Positions 7,369 to 15,091 of a stretch of DNA of 21,568 nucleotides are shown here, piece by piece. Source of the stretch: DATNFP01 sp035606335 (GTDB lineage Bacteria > Bacteroidota > Bacteroidia > Chitinophagales > Chitinophagaceae); the NCBI GenBank assembly GCA_035606335.1, contig DATNFP010000123.1, positions 1 through 21,568 on the forward strand, given 5' to 3'. Both the position numbers and the translations under genes were made by a program. The notes beneath the pieces are model-generated. The model did no database searches. It saw nothing but the letters and a program-made list of their open reading frames with translations, and was not told the DNA's origin. Numbering within the stretch: the first letter of the stretch is position 1; the number at the start of each line of letters is the position of its first letter.

Positions 7369-7839
7369 ATGGCCATTCAATTAGGACAAAAAGCACCAGA
7401 TTTCGCACTGTATGACGATAATAAGAATCCGGTAAAGCTTAGCGACCAGAAAGGTAAGAACGTTTTACTCCTATTTTTCCCATTTGCTTTTACAAGCACT
7501 TGTACCAAAGAGCTTTGCTCCATTAGAGATAATTATAATATATACGAGAAGTTGAATGCACAGGTATACGGTATTTCGGTAGATTCTGTTCATACATTAA
7601 AAAAATTCAGACAGGAACAAAATTTGAATTTCCCATTGCTAAGCGATTTTAATAAGGACGTATCCAAAGAATATGATTCTTTATATGATACGTTTGGCCT
7701 GGGCATGAAGGGAGTATCAAAGCGGGCTGCATTTGTAATAGATAAAGAGGGAGTTGTAAAATATGCCGAAGTACTGGAAAATGCCTCAGATCTGCCAAAT
7801 TTTGACGCCATACAACAAACATTAAACAACTTGAATTAA
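7369..7839 (+). CDS. Peroxiredoxin, PrxQ/BCP- or AhpE-like
   Basis: This 156-residue thioredoxin-fold peroxidase has the active-site segment FPFAFTSTCTKELC: peroxidatic Cys45 and a second Cys50. The Cys-X4-Cys spacing is that of atypical 2-Cys PrxQ/BCP enzymes, in which Cys50 is the resolving residue. The FPFAFTS lead-in is reminiscent of AhpE, so the subfamily is not certain. Other fold features are KAPDFALYDDN (8-18), VYGISVDSVHTLKKF and a late AAFVIDKEGVVKYAEV strand pair. It acts in the cytoplasm and would be recycled by thioredoxin. It is divergent from groES and followed after 28 bp by a T9SS-exported protein gene. Confidence 0.92.
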   Translation: MAIQLGQKAPDFALYDDNKNPVKLSDQKGKNVLLLFFPFAFTSTCTKELCSIRDNYNIYEKLNAQVYGISVDSVHTLKKFRQEQNLNFPLLSDFNKDVSKEYDSLYDTFGLGMKGVSKRAAFVIDKEGVVKYAEVLENASDLPNFDAIQQTLNNLN

Positions 7840-7867
7840 TAGTCAACAAAATTTAAAAAACATCCAC

Positions 7868-8797
7868 ATGAAGAAAATTTTCCTCTCCGGCCTTATTTTA
7901 TTTTTTGCGGTAAGCGGATATGCACAACTCCCTAATGCAAGCTTTGAAACATGGAGGCACTATGTATCAAATGGCGATTCGTTAGTAGCGCCTGATAGCT
8001 GGTTCAGTGCAGATTCTTTAGTATCTGCTAACAAAGCGCTGGCTTTCGGACCTACATATCAGCAAATGTTTCAATCTACAGACAAACATTCAGGAACTTA
8101 TGCTGTAGAGTTGGTATCAAAAACACAGGGGATTGTAGGTGTAATACCCGGCATACTTGCCAATGCACAACTGGGTCTTAATTTCACGGCCTTATTAAGT
8201 GGCGATACCGCTGGAGCATTTACCTATTCGGGAGGAACTCCCATTAGCACACGTTATCTAAGTGTAAGAGCGTATGTAAAATATTTACCAAAAGGCTCCG
8301 ACCAGGCACTAATACTGGTTCAGGCAATGCATGGCAGCGATACTATAGGTCAAGGTGCGCTTTCTATAGCATCTACCATTAGCACATATACACAACAAAT
8401 TGTGAACATAGATTACGTCAATTCCGAAACTCCTGATAAAATACTTATTGCATTTCTAAGCAGTAGAAATACTCACACAGCACAGGATGGCACAACTCTA
8501 TATGTGGATGATGTAAGCCTGAGCACCGTTTTAGGCGTTCCACAGGTAGCAACTGAAAACAATACTGTTACCTGCTACCCGAATCCGGGAACTGGGGCTT
8601 TCCACATAAGCAGCACAACAACAGAAAAACTGCATATGCTGATATATACCGCAAGTGGACAACAAATAGCAACAAAAGATTTTTCAGGGAATGATGTATT
8701 AGATCTTTCTAACTATCCATCAGGATTATATTTCTACAACATTACTAATACACAGGGAGCTGCCATACAGCATGGCAAGCTTTCTTTGGTAAAATAA
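7868..8797 (+). CDS. T9SS-exported protein with C-terminal sorting domain, carbohydrate-binding-like
   Basis: This 309-residue secreted protein has a signal peptide (MKKIFLSG, hydrophobic core, cleavage near SGYAQ at 20). The mature protein opens with LPNASFETW and later has DGTTLYVDDVSL (about 206-218). The N-terminal NxSFExW together with a late DDVSL strand is the pattern of jelly-roll carbohydrate-binding (PCMD-like) modules in Bacteroidota. Residues about 236-309 are a type A T9SS sorting domain: CYPNPGTGAFHI, an IYTASGQQI strand, LDLSNYPSGLYFYNI and a final basic KLSLVK. It should be carried across the outer membrane by the T9SS, of which PorT is encoded at 3573-4274. The ligand cannot be deduced. 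A strong hairpin terminator follows. Confidence 0.88.
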   Translation: MKKIFLSGLILFFAVSGYAQLPNASFETWRHYVSNGDSLVAPDSWFSADSLVSANKALAFGPTYQQMFQSTDKHSGTYAVELVSKTQGIVGVIPGILANAQLGLNFTALLSGDTAGAFTYSGGTPISTRYLSVRAYVKYLPKGSDQALILVQAMHGSDTIGQGALSIASTISTYTQQIVNIDYVNSETPDKILIAFLSSRNTHTAQDGTTLYVDDVSLSTVLGVPQVATENNTVTCYPNPGTGAFHISSTTTEKLHMLIYTASGQQIATKDFSGNDVLDLSNYPSGLYFYNITNTQGAAIQHGKLSLVK

Positions 8798-8819
8798 ACT
8801 TCTTAATAAAGTGGAAAAT

Positions 8820-8849
8820 AAAAGGTGGTGATTCGTTACCACCTTTTTT
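8820..8849. terminator. Terminator shared by convergent T9SS-cargo gene and ppx
   Basis: AAAAGGTGGT (8820-8829) pairs with ACCACCTTTT (8838-8847) over an 8-base loop and is followed by more T residues to 8849, which suits plus-strand termination. The ppx stop codon (8848-8850) touches the hairpin, so the same structure probably ends the ppk1-ppx transcript from the other side. Confidence 0.85.
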
Positions 8850-9741
8850 ATGCAGATTTCTTAGCAACCTGTTCTTTATACAATATCTTAATTAGCCCAT
8901 CAGCTAACCCGATCTTGGGCACATATATTTCATCGGCATCAGCCCAGCGCATTATGGCGATATAGATCTGCAGAGCAGGTACTATCACATCTGCACGGTC
9001 GTCACGAAACTGGTATAGGTGCTTCCGTTCCGGAATAGTGGAATAGCTTAATTCTTTATAGTAATCTTTTAAAAGATCGAGAGGCAATGGCTTCCCTTCT
9101 TTTCTTTTGGAGATGGAAAATATTTTATTGATATTACCTCCGGTTCCTATTGCCTCAACGGGTTGATGGTCGCGAACATGCGATTTTACGTAAGATTTCA
9201 TTATCTCCCATTGCTCTTCTGAAACCTTATCATTTAATAGCCTGAGAGTTCCAATATTAAATGATTCCTTAAAAGTTACCTGGTTTTGGGCATACAATGT
9301 TATCTCCGTACTGCCACCACCTACATCTATATAGAGATAAGATTTATTATAGCTCAGGTTATCTGCAATATGGGTTTCGTAAATAATATTTGCTTCTTCC
9401 TGCCCGCTGATGATCTCTACATCCAAGTCTGTAATTTGCTTTATATCACGTAGTATCTGCTGCGAGTTAGCGGCCTCACGCATTGCAGAAGTAGCGCATG
9501 CCCTGAAAGCTTCAACCTTATAGATGCTCATCAGGTGTTTGTAAGCCTTGAGTGTTTCGATAAGCTGGCCTTTTTTCTCATCAGAGATATGACCTTTATC
9601 AAACACATCCATACCCAGCCTCAGTGGAATGCGCAATAAATTCAGCTTTGTATAATCCACTGTGCCATCCTTATACACAGAAACGTCAGAGATCAGCAAT
9701 CGCGCTGCATTAGAACCAATATCAATCGCCGCAAGTATCAA
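8848..9741 (-). CDS. ppx: Exopolyphosphatase / guanosine pentaphosphatase (Ppx/GppA family)
   Basis: This 297-residue enzyme of the ASKHA fold releases phosphate from polyphosphate, or from pppGpp. Motifs are AIDIGSNAARLL (5-16), GQEEA (111-115) with the likely catalytic Glu, YIDVGGGSTEI (135-145) and AIGTGGNINKI (195-205). It is the short form with only the two-lobed Ppx/GppA core and no C-terminal HD-like domain. The start is a TTG within TTGA, overlapping the ppk1 stop codon by four bases, which points to translational coupling; the family motif begins at residue 5, so a later start is unlikely. Pairing with ppk1 favours a polyphosphate substrate. Which of the two substrates dominates is not decidable from the sequence. 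Confidence 0.92.
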   Translation of the reverse strand: MILAAIDIGSNAARLLISDVSVYKDGTVDYTKLNLLRIPLRLGMDVFDKGHISDEKKGQLIETLKAYKHLMSIYKVEAFRACATSAMREAANSQQILRDIKQITDLDVEIISGQEEANIIYETHIADNLSYNKSYLYIDVGGGSTEITLYAQNQVTFKESFNIGTLRLLNDKVSEEQWEIMKSYVKSHVRDHQPVEAIGTGGNINKIFSISKRKEGKPLPLDLLKDYYKELSYSTIPERKHLYQFRDDRADVIVPALQIYIAIMRWADADEIYVPKIGLADGLIKILYKEQVAKKSA

Positions 9742-11822
9742 GGAATATAACGTTTGTCTTTTAAGTATTTATAAATAGCAATCTGCGAACGCACAATGGG
9801 TTCACCCGGTACGGGGTCCACATAAATATTGCGTTGCTCATTATCTAATATACGTCCTTTCACATTTTCTGCAAGCTGTATATTCAATATATCTATCAGT
9901 TCCTGTTGTATATCTGCATCGTATATGGGGCAAGAAGTCTCTACACGGTGGTCCAAATTTCGTACCATCCAGTCGGCAGAAGAAATATATACGGTAGGTT
10001 TACCGCCATTATGAAACACAAATACCCTTGCATGCTCCAAGTATTCATCGATAATGCTGATGGCTTTCATATGCTCTTTAAAAACCTTTTGATTAGTAAA
10101 CGCACAGCAGATACCACGTATCACCATTTTTATATCCACCCCCGCTGCTGCGGCATCATATAGCTTCGTAATGAGTGCTTTATCTACCAGACTGTTCAGC
10201 TTAATAATAATAGCGGCAGGCTTATTTTTCTTTGCAGCTCTCATTTCTTTGCTGATAAGGTTTAAAAAGAATTTCCTTATGCTGACAGGAGCTACCGACA
10301 AAGTCTTGCAATCATTAAGTATATCAAAATTATGCGCTGGACTTTCCAGGAAAGAAAATATCCTGTTCACATCTGCAATGATGTTTCTGTTTGTTGTCAA
10401 CAGGCAATGATCGCCATAATATTGTGCGGTATTTTCATTAAAATTTCCTGTAGAGATAAAAGCATATTGTTTTGTTCGTGCGGCTTCTCGTTTTTTGATC
10501 ACGCATAGCTTCGCATGAACTTTCATATCAGGCAAACCTAATACCACTTTTACTCCTTCTTCCTCCAACCGCTCCTTCCAAAATAAATTTGCCTCTTCAT
10601 CAAATCGAGCACGCAGCTCCAGTAGCACCGTTACCTTTTTCCCATTGCGCACGGCATTGATGAGGGCGTTGATTATTTTGGAATCCTTTGCAAGCCTGTA
10701 GCAGGTGATCTTGATACTCTGAACAAATGGATCGATCGCTGCCTCACGAAGCAGATCTATAATTGTATCGAATGAATGATATGGAAAATGCAACATCACG
10801 TCTCGCTCATCCAGCACATTCATGATCAGGCAGGGCTGCTTTAGCAATGGATGCACAAATGGCCGCGAACGTGGTTGCAGATCATTGAATACACTCGAAG
10901 GAAAGCTCATGAAATCCTTGAAGTTGTGTATCCTCCCTCCAGGTATCATATTGTCTTTCTTTGTCAGCCCCAATCGCTTAGTAAGATATTTCAGCAAGCC
11001 TGCATCTATCCGGCGGTCGTATACAAATCGTGTTGCTCTTCCACGCTTGCGGTTTTTCAAGCCTCTTTCCAGCTCGTCAATCAGGTTGGTATTTACATCA
11101 TTATCTATTTCCAGCTCAGCATCGCGCGTTACTTTTATTATATAGCCCGAAAAACTATCAAATCCAAAAGGCGCGAAGAGATTGGACAGGTTGGTGCGAA
11201 TGATATCTTCAAGCAGGATAATATCTTTATTTCCATTCTCTGAAGGCAGTATCACAAACCGAGGCAAAACTTTCGAGGGTATTTCGATAAGGGTATAACG
11301 TTGCAGATCGGGATTTTTCTTATTGCCCAACACGCAAGCGAGATAGATAGATTTATCACGAAGCAATGGCATTTGCTGTATACTTTCTATCATCAGCGGT
11401 ACTATCTCAGTTCGTATCTTTTCCTCAAAATATTTAGTGATAAAGCTTTGCTGCTTCTCAGTGAGCTGATGCTCATTCTTCATGAAGATGCTCTTTTTCT
11501 CCAACTCTTTAATGATATCCGAATAAGTATGGTCGAATTCATTTTGCTGGTTCAGAACGGTGAGCTGTATCTTCCTTAATATTTTATCGGGGTTGGTTTC
11601 CAGGTGCATTTTAGCTGCCTTCCCAAACTTTACCATTTTATTCAAAGCTGCCACCCGCACACGAAAAAATTCATCCATATTATTGGAAAAGATACCCAGG
11701 AAGCGCAGCCTGTCGTAAATATGATTGGAAGGATCCTTTGCTTCCTGCAACACACGCGCATTAAACGCCAACCAGCTCAGATCTCTTACTATTGTTTCTT
11801 TAGTTGATTTTACACTTGCCAT
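9738..11822 (-). CDS. ppk1: Polyphosphate kinase 1 (Ppk1)
   Basis: This 694-residue enzyme reversibly transfers the terminal phosphate of ATP to a growing polyphosphate chain. The order is an N-terminal domain (RDLSWLAFNARVLQEA, 13-28, with FLGIFSNNMDEFFRVR), a head domain, then two PLD-like catalytic domains. The histidine of KVHAKLC (His436) is the expected autophosphorylation site, and His604 in VFHNGGKPTVYI is the second active-site histidine. HFPYHSFD (345-352) and ISTGNFNENTA are also characteristic. The length is normal. It is the first gene of the ppk1-ppx pair, with a consensus -7 box five bases upstream of its ATG. Confidence 0.98.
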   Translation of the reverse strand: MASVKSTKETIVRDLSWLAFNARVLQEAKDPSNHIYDRLRFLGIFSNNMDEFFRVRVAALNKMVKFGKAAKMHLETNPDKILRKIQLTVLNQQNEFDHTYSDIIKELEKKSIFMKNEHQLTEKQQSFITKYFEEKIRTEIVPLMIESIQQMPLLRDKSIYLACVLGNKKNPDLQRYTLIEIPSKVLPRFVILPSENGNKDIILLEDIIRTNLSNLFAPFGFDSFSGYIIKVTRDAELEIDNDVNTNLIDELERGLKNRKRGRATRFVYDRRIDAGLLKYLTKRLGLTKKDNMIPGGRIHNFKDFMSFPSSVFNDLQPRSRPFVHPLLKQPCLIMNVLDERDVMLHFPYHSFDTIIDLLREAAIDPFVQSIKITCYRLAKDSKIINALINAVRNGKKVTVLLELRARFDEEANLFWKERLEEEGVKVVLGLPDMKVHAKLCVIKKREAARTKQYAFISTGNFNENTAQYYGDHCLLTTNRNIIADVNRIFSFLESPAHNFDILNDCKTLSVAPVSIRKFFLNLISKEMRAAKKNKPAAIIIKLNSLVDKALITKLYDAAAAGVDIKMVIRGICCAFTNQKVFKEHMKAISIIDEYLEHARVFVFHNGGKPTVYISSADWMVRNLDHRVETSCPIYDADIQQELIDILNIQLAENVKGRILDNEQRNIYVDPVPGEPIVRSQIAIYKYLKDKRYIP

Positions 11823-11827
11823 TGCTG

Positions 11828-11835
11828 CAAAAATA
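11828..11835 (-). promoter_or_regulatory. Candidate -7 box of ppk1-ppx
   Basis: TATTTTTG on the minus strand is an exact TAnnTTTG match ending five bases before the ppk1 ATG. The 11-base TATTTTTGCAG is shared with the methyltransferase promoter at 5079-5086. It implies a nearly leaderless mRNA. Confidence 0.5.
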
Positions 11836-11884
11836 AACCCTCATTGATATGTATAGGGGTAAATGAAATGTTTTGTGCATTATT

Positions 11885-12376
11885 TTACAATTCCTTAATA
11901 CGCTCTATCAGCGAAGAGGTAGAATAACCTTGTACAAAAGGAATGATTTCAACTGATCCACCATAACTCTCAACAAAGTCTGCACCCACTATTTTGTCTT
12001 TTGTGTAGTCACCACCTTTTACCAATACATCTGGCCTTACCGCTTCTATCAATTCTTTGGGTGTATCCTCATTAAACAGGCATACAGCATCTATATATAA
12101 TAACGATGCAAGCTGAAACGCTCTGTCATTCTCATGATTTAACGGACGCTCGGGTCCCTTTAATTTGCGAACCGAACTATCTGTATTTACTCCTACTATT
12201 AAAATATTACCGTGGTCAGCTGCCCTGGCGAGATAATCGAGATGACCATGGTGAAGGATATCAAAGCAACCATTGGTGAATACAATTTTTTTTTGAACTA
12301 CTCTCCACGCGTTGCATTCACGTATCAATGCAGGCCTGTCATATATTTTGCTTTGTATCCACTGGAGCTTGTGCAT
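11885..12376 (-). CDS. rfaE2: ADP-heptose synthase, nucleotidyltransferase component (RfaE2/HldE C-terminal type)
   Basis: This 163-residue cytidylyltransferase-fold enzyme would transfer AMP from ATP to heptose 1-phosphate, making the ADP-heptose precursor of lipopolysaccharide core. It shows FTNGCFDILHHGH (33-45) with the HxGH nucleotide-binding motif, VGVNTDSSVRKLKGPERP (56-73), VLVKGGDYTKD and the terminal YSTSSLIERI equivalent to the ISTT motif. It is the stand-alone nucleotidyltransferase half; no kinase half (RfaE1) lies in this window. Its first 38 bp overlap the end of the upstream flippase-like gene. The N-terminal MHKLQWIQSKIYD is homologue-like, so the overlap is probably real. 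Confidence 0.92.
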   Translation of the reverse strand: MHKLQWIQSKIYDRPALIRECNAWRVVQKKIVFTNGCFDILHHGHLDYLARAADHGNILIVGVNTDSSVRKLKGPERPLNHENDRAFQLASLLYIDAVCLFNEDTPKELIEAVRPDVLVKGGDYTKDKIVGADFVESYGGSVEIIPFVQGYSTSSLIERIKEL

Positions 12377-13355
12377 ATCTGTTCCTGTTTAGAATAGGAA
12401 GCAATACTAAGGAAATTATACCCAATATACAGATAATACCTGTCTGCACTGCCCACGCTACCCATCCGAATGCCTGTGCTGATACATCACTAATTGAATA
12501 GAAAACTAATATTTCAGCTACCAGCAATGTATAAGCTCCTATACCACCGGGTGTTGTTATCATACCAACACTACCAAATATGAGCACTACAAGCGCAGCT
12601 AATATGGATAAATGATGAGTGGCTGGAAGACTTAAAAATCCAAGATATATCTGAAATGTATACATGAGCCAGATAAGAAATGTATAACCTATAAACTCCC
12701 ATCTTTTTTTCATGTGGATGATAGAACGTACACCGTCGCTCATTCCTTTTATAAATTGTCCGACTTTGGTTTCTTTATTTCTCCTGTAAAAGAAATTGAG
12801 CAATAGTATCAATAATACAAACACTACCAATCCTGCAAATATTAGTGGTGCCTTGCTCTGCATTTTACCAAATACTACCTGCGACAAATGTTCTGCATAG
12901 CTTCCTATTACATTTGCCTGCAGCAAAAAAGCAGCTATTGTAATAATGACCAGGCACAAAATATCAAATGCCCGTTCAGCTACTATTGTACCTATCATGT
13001 TGTGCGCCGGTGTTCTTTCATAGCGTGCCAGCACTGTACATTTTGCTACTTCTCCTGCCCTGGGCAGTACAAGATTGGCCAGGTATCCTATTAACACTGC
13101 AAAAGTGGTATTAACAACGGACGGATGCACCTTTAGTGTCTCAAGCAGTAATCTCCATCTTAAAGCCCTGAAAAAATGGGAAAGAAACCCAACTACAAAT
13201 ATTGGTAGTATATACCAGAGGTTCACACTCTGTATTGCGCTTATAAGCTCAGTTTTCTGTTTATCAGTAAGCTGGTGCATCATATGGAAAATGATCCATA
13301 TGCCCAGCCCAAGGAAAATAACGTACTGTAGTATTGTGATCAGAGTTTTCCTCAT
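12339..13355 (-). CDS. Flippase-like membrane protein (UPF0104 / lysylphosphatidylglycerol synthase TM domain)
   Basis: This 338-residue inner-membrane protein has about eight hydrophobic segments. Family features are FFRALRWRLLLE (61-72), VLIGYLANLVLPRAGEVAKCTVLARYE (87-113) and IVAERAFDILC (124-134), then a late GSVGMITTPGGIGAYT. These fit the UPF0104/LPG_synthase_TM family, related to the flippase part of MprF. No aminoacyl-transferase domain is attached, so the substrate is unknown. In this phylum such a gene commonly follows panD, as here (20 bp downstream). It overlaps rfaE2 by 38 bp. A degenerate box (TATCTTTA) lies 8 bp before its ATG, so an internal promoter is possible. Confidence 0.88.
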   Translation of the reverse strand: MRKTLITILQYVIFLGLGIWIIFHMMHQLTDKQKTELISAIQSVNLWYILPIFVVGFLSHFFRALRWRLLLETLKVHPSVVNTTFAVLIGYLANLVLPRAGEVAKCTVLARYERTPAHNMIGTIVAERAFDILCLVIITIAAFLLQANVIGSYAEHLSQVVFGKMQSKAPLIFAGLVVFVLLILLLNFFYRRNKETKVGQFIKGMSDGVRSIIHMKKRWEFIGYTFLIWLMYTFQIYLGFLSLPATHHLSILAALVVLIFGSVGMITTPGGIGAYTLLVAEILVFYSISDVSAQAFGWVAWAVQTGIICILGIISLVLLPILNRNRYAQAPVDTKQNI

Positions 13356-13375
13356 ATAGCTCGTAAAGATACAGT

Positions 13376-13720
13376 TTACAAACTATTGTCTTCTTTGGGG
13401 AATATTATTGTTGGCTTAAATTGTTTTGCCTCTTCAAAATCCATATGGGCATACGATATTACTATTATAGTATCTCCCACAGTTACTCTCCGCGATGCCG
13501 GGCCATTCATGCAGATCATCCCCGATCCCCGGGTACCTTTTATCACATAGGTCTCAAGTCTTGCACCATTATCTATATCCACTATCTGCACCTTCTCATT
13601 TTCAATGAGGTTAGCCGCTTCCATAAGATTTTCATCTATGGTGATGCTGCCAATATAGTGCAGGTTTGCTTCAGTAACTTTTACCCTGTGGATCTTAGAT
13701 TTTAATACTTCTATCAGCAT
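13376..13720 (-). CDS. panD: Aspartate 1-decarboxylase (PanD)
   Basis: This 114-residue pyruvoyl-dependent enzyme converts aspartate to beta-alanine for pantothenate and coenzyme A synthesis. The self-cleavage site is Gly24-Ser25 in HYIGSITID, where Ser25 becomes the pyruvoyl group. Tyr58 in LETYVIKG, the GTRGSG turn and the NGPASRR motif (72-78) of the active site are intact. The length is slightly under the usual 116-126 residues but complete. It heads a minus-strand run with the flippase-like gene and rfaE2. The promoter upstream is the best formed of the window. Confidence 0.97.
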   Translation of the reverse strand: MLIEVLKSKIHRVKVTEANLHYIGSITIDENLMEAANLIENEKVQIVDIDNGARLETYVIKGTRGSGMICMNGPASRRVTVGDTIIVISYAHMDFEEAKQFKPTIIFPKEDNSL

Positions 13721-13728
13721 AGCGCCCG

Positions 13729-13757
13729 CAAAGGTACAAAACCTAAATAATGTGCAA
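13729..13757 (-). promoter_or_regulatory. Promoter of panD
   Basis: On the minus strand TTG (13757-13755), 18 bp of spacer, then TACCTTTG (13736-13729), an exact -33/-7 pair of the Bacteroidota type. The -7 box ends eight bases before the panD ATG, so the leader would be only a few bases long or absent. Confidence 0.65.
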
Positions 13758-13832
13758 CACTCATTTAGTTGTAAGTATCAATATTATCAATTTGTTGTGA
13801 AACAATTATTTAACTCTCTAAAGCTTATTAAA

Positions 13833-13868
13833 AAAGAAAGGGGATCAGCGAGCTGATCCCCTTTCTTT
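13833..13868 (-). terminator. Terminator of the rpsF-rpsR-rplI operon
   Basis: Perfect 17-bp arms (13833-13849 and 13852-13868; inner sequence GGGGATCAGC with its complement) around a two-base centre, followed on the minus strand by TTTTT. It lies 18 bp after the rplI stop codon. Confidence 0.92.
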
Positions 13869-13886
13869 ATCTTTTTAAGAGTAATA

Positions 13887-14333
13887 TTATTCGCCTATTA
13901 CTTCAAATTCTATTTCAACCACATTTTCCTTACCAAAATCTATCTGGGCTTTGTGTAAACCGGCTTCTTTCACATCATCAACTATGCTGATGCGGCGACG
14001 GTCTATATCATATCCTTTTTGTTCACGGATAGCGCGGGCCAACTGTATGGCAGTAACGGAACCGAAGATCTTACCGCTAACGCCGATCTTAGCACCAACC
14101 TTTACAGGCGATGATTTCAGCACAGCAGTTACATTAGCTATTTCAGCTACCAGCTTATCTTCTTTTTTCTGCTTTTGTTTACGGCGTTCTTCCAATACTT
14201 TCATATTAGAGCCACTTGCTTCAATAGCATACTTCTGAGGTATCAGGTAGTTACGGGCATATCCCGACTTTACATCTACCAGTTCGTGGGCAGCGCCCAG
14301 GTTATCTACGTCTTTTATAAGAATTACTTGCAT
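13887..14333 (-). CDS. rplI: 50S ribosomal protein L9 (bL9)
   Basis: This 148-residue large-subunit protein binds 23S rRNA domain V and contacts a neighbouring ribosome through its C-terminal domain. The N-terminal RNA-binding domain begins MQVILIKDVDNLGAAHELVDVKSGYARNYLIP, the standard family signature. The long connecting helix (about 45-75) is rich in Lys, Gln and Glu. The C-terminal domain includes KIFGSVTAIQLARAI and ends in a VEIEFEVIGE strand. It is the last gene of the operon, 7 bp after rpsR, and is followed by a strong terminator. Confidence 0.98.
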   Translation of the reverse strand: MQVILIKDVDNLGAAHELVDVKSGYARNYLIPQKYAIEASGSNMKVLEERRKQKQKKEDKLVAEIANVTAVLKSSPVKVGAKIGVSGKIFGSVTAIQLARAIREQKGYDIDRRRISIVDDVKEAGLHKAQIDFGKENVVEIEFEVIGE

Positions 14334-14340
14334 GGCTTTT

Positions 14341-14607
14341 TTACTTTAAAAGGTCAGTTACATAAGGTAATATAGCCATCTGGCGGGCCTTCTTAATAGC
14401 TTGCGCCACTTTACGCTGGTACTTTAATGAGTTACCGGAAATACGGCGCGGCAGCATTTTACCTTGTTCGTTCAAAAACTTTTTCAGGAACTCTCCGTCT
14501 TTGTAATCAATATACTTGATCCCCATTTTCTTAAAACGGCAGTATTTCTTCTGGCGTTTTTCTACACGGGTGGAGGTTAAAAATTTTATATCGTTTTGCT
14601 TAGGCAT
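14341..14607 (-). CDS. rpsR: 30S ribosomal protein S18 (bS18)
   Basis: This 88-residue small-subunit protein binds 16S rRNA as a heterodimer with S6 on the platform. Signature segments are KKYCRFKKMGIKYIDYKD (20-37), FLNEQGKMLPRRISGNS (44-60) and YQRKVAQAIKKARQMAILPYV (63-83). The extended basic N-terminus is normal. It lies between rpsF (21 bp upstream) and rplI (7 bp downstream), the usual gene order, here without the ssb gene found between rpsF and rpsR in some Gram-positive bacteria. Confidence 0.98.
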   Translation of the reverse strand: MPKQNDIKFLTSTRVEKRQKKYCRFKKMGIKYIDYKDGEFLKKFLNEQGKMLPRRISGNSLKYQRKVAQAIKKARQMAILPYVTDLLK

Positions 14608-14628
14608 TGTTTCTTGTTTTTTGAGGTT

Positions 14629-14994
14629 TTACGAAGCAGCAGCTACTTCAGCGTTTTTGTTACGTTTCTTAGCGTTGTATTCCACTGCATACTTGTCCAG
14701 GCGGGTGATCATGTGGCGCATCACATTTTCGTCACGGTTCATCTGGATCTCCAGTTTTCCGTTTACGTCAGTAGCGGCTTTGTACTCAATTACCCAGTAA
14801 AGGCCGGTTGTCTTTTTGCTGATGGGGAAAGCCAGTGAGCGAAGGCCCCATGCGTTCTGGTGGACGATCTCTCCACCATTTTCCGAAATGAAATCTGCGA
14901 ACTTTTTCTGAGCATTCTTATAGTCATCTTCTGCCAATACAGGTGTGAAGATCACCATCAGCTCATAGTTCTGAAGGCTGTTGTCTGTTGCCAT
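14629..14994 (-). CDS. rpsF: 30S ribosomal protein S6 (bS6)
   Basis: This 121-residue small-subunit protein has the ferredoxin-like fold and pairs with S18. It begins with the strand YELMVIFTPVL (10-20), continues with HQNAWGLRSLAFPISKKTTGLYWVIEY (41-67) and ends with MNRDENVMRHMITRLDKYAVEY. All are typical of S6. The C-terminal tail of about 14 residues (NAKKRNKNAEVAAAS) is a modest extension. It is the first gene of the operon and is preceded by a structured leader with a U-rich tract, which may be the site of feedback control by the S6:S18 dimer. Confidence 0.97.
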   Translation of the reverse strand: MATDNSLQNYELMVIFTPVLAEDDYKNAQKKFADFISENGGEIVHQNAWGLRSLAFPISKKTTGLYWVIEYKAATDVNGKLEIQMNRDENVMRHMITRLDKYAVEYNAKKRNKNAEVAAAS

Positions 14995-15091
14995 AAAAAA
15001 TTAAAATAGTTAAAAAATATCCCACTCATCCGGCAGCAACGCTTGGATATCCCGCCCAAAGAACGGAATAGCCGGACATAATTTGGGATTG
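14995..15091 (-). promoter_or_regulatory. Structured rpsF leader, candidate S6:S18-binding autoregulatory RNA
   Basis: Between the -7 box and the rpsF ATG the minus strand can fold into nested stems. The outer stem ATCCCA (15089-15084) pairs with TGGGAT (15024-15019), and the inner stem TCCGGC (15076-15071) pairs with GCCGGA (15034-15029). An apical hairpin forms from CTTTGG (15061-15056) and CCAAG (15046-15042). An unpaired CCG (15066-15064) lies between inner stem and apical hairpin. An unpaired CCG beside a stem-loop is the hallmark of the S6:S18 leader motif, which mimics the rRNA site of S18. The outer stem is followed by a six-T run, so it could also act as an attenuator. The pairing is seen; the function is inferred. 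Confidence 0.6.
15026..15079 (-). other. Short upstream ORF inside the rpsF leader
   Basis: An ATG in the internal loop of the leader opens 17 codons (MSGYSVLWAGYPSVAAG) and stops with TGA just after the inner stem. Its ends coincide closely with the structured element. A frame of this length is not improbable by chance, and no ribosome-binding sequence is evident. Confidence 0.2.

Noticed and set aside
9829..11807. Plus-strand frames of 61-130 codons opposite ppk1
   Set aside because: They are antisense shadows of a complete, well-conserved ppk1 gene.
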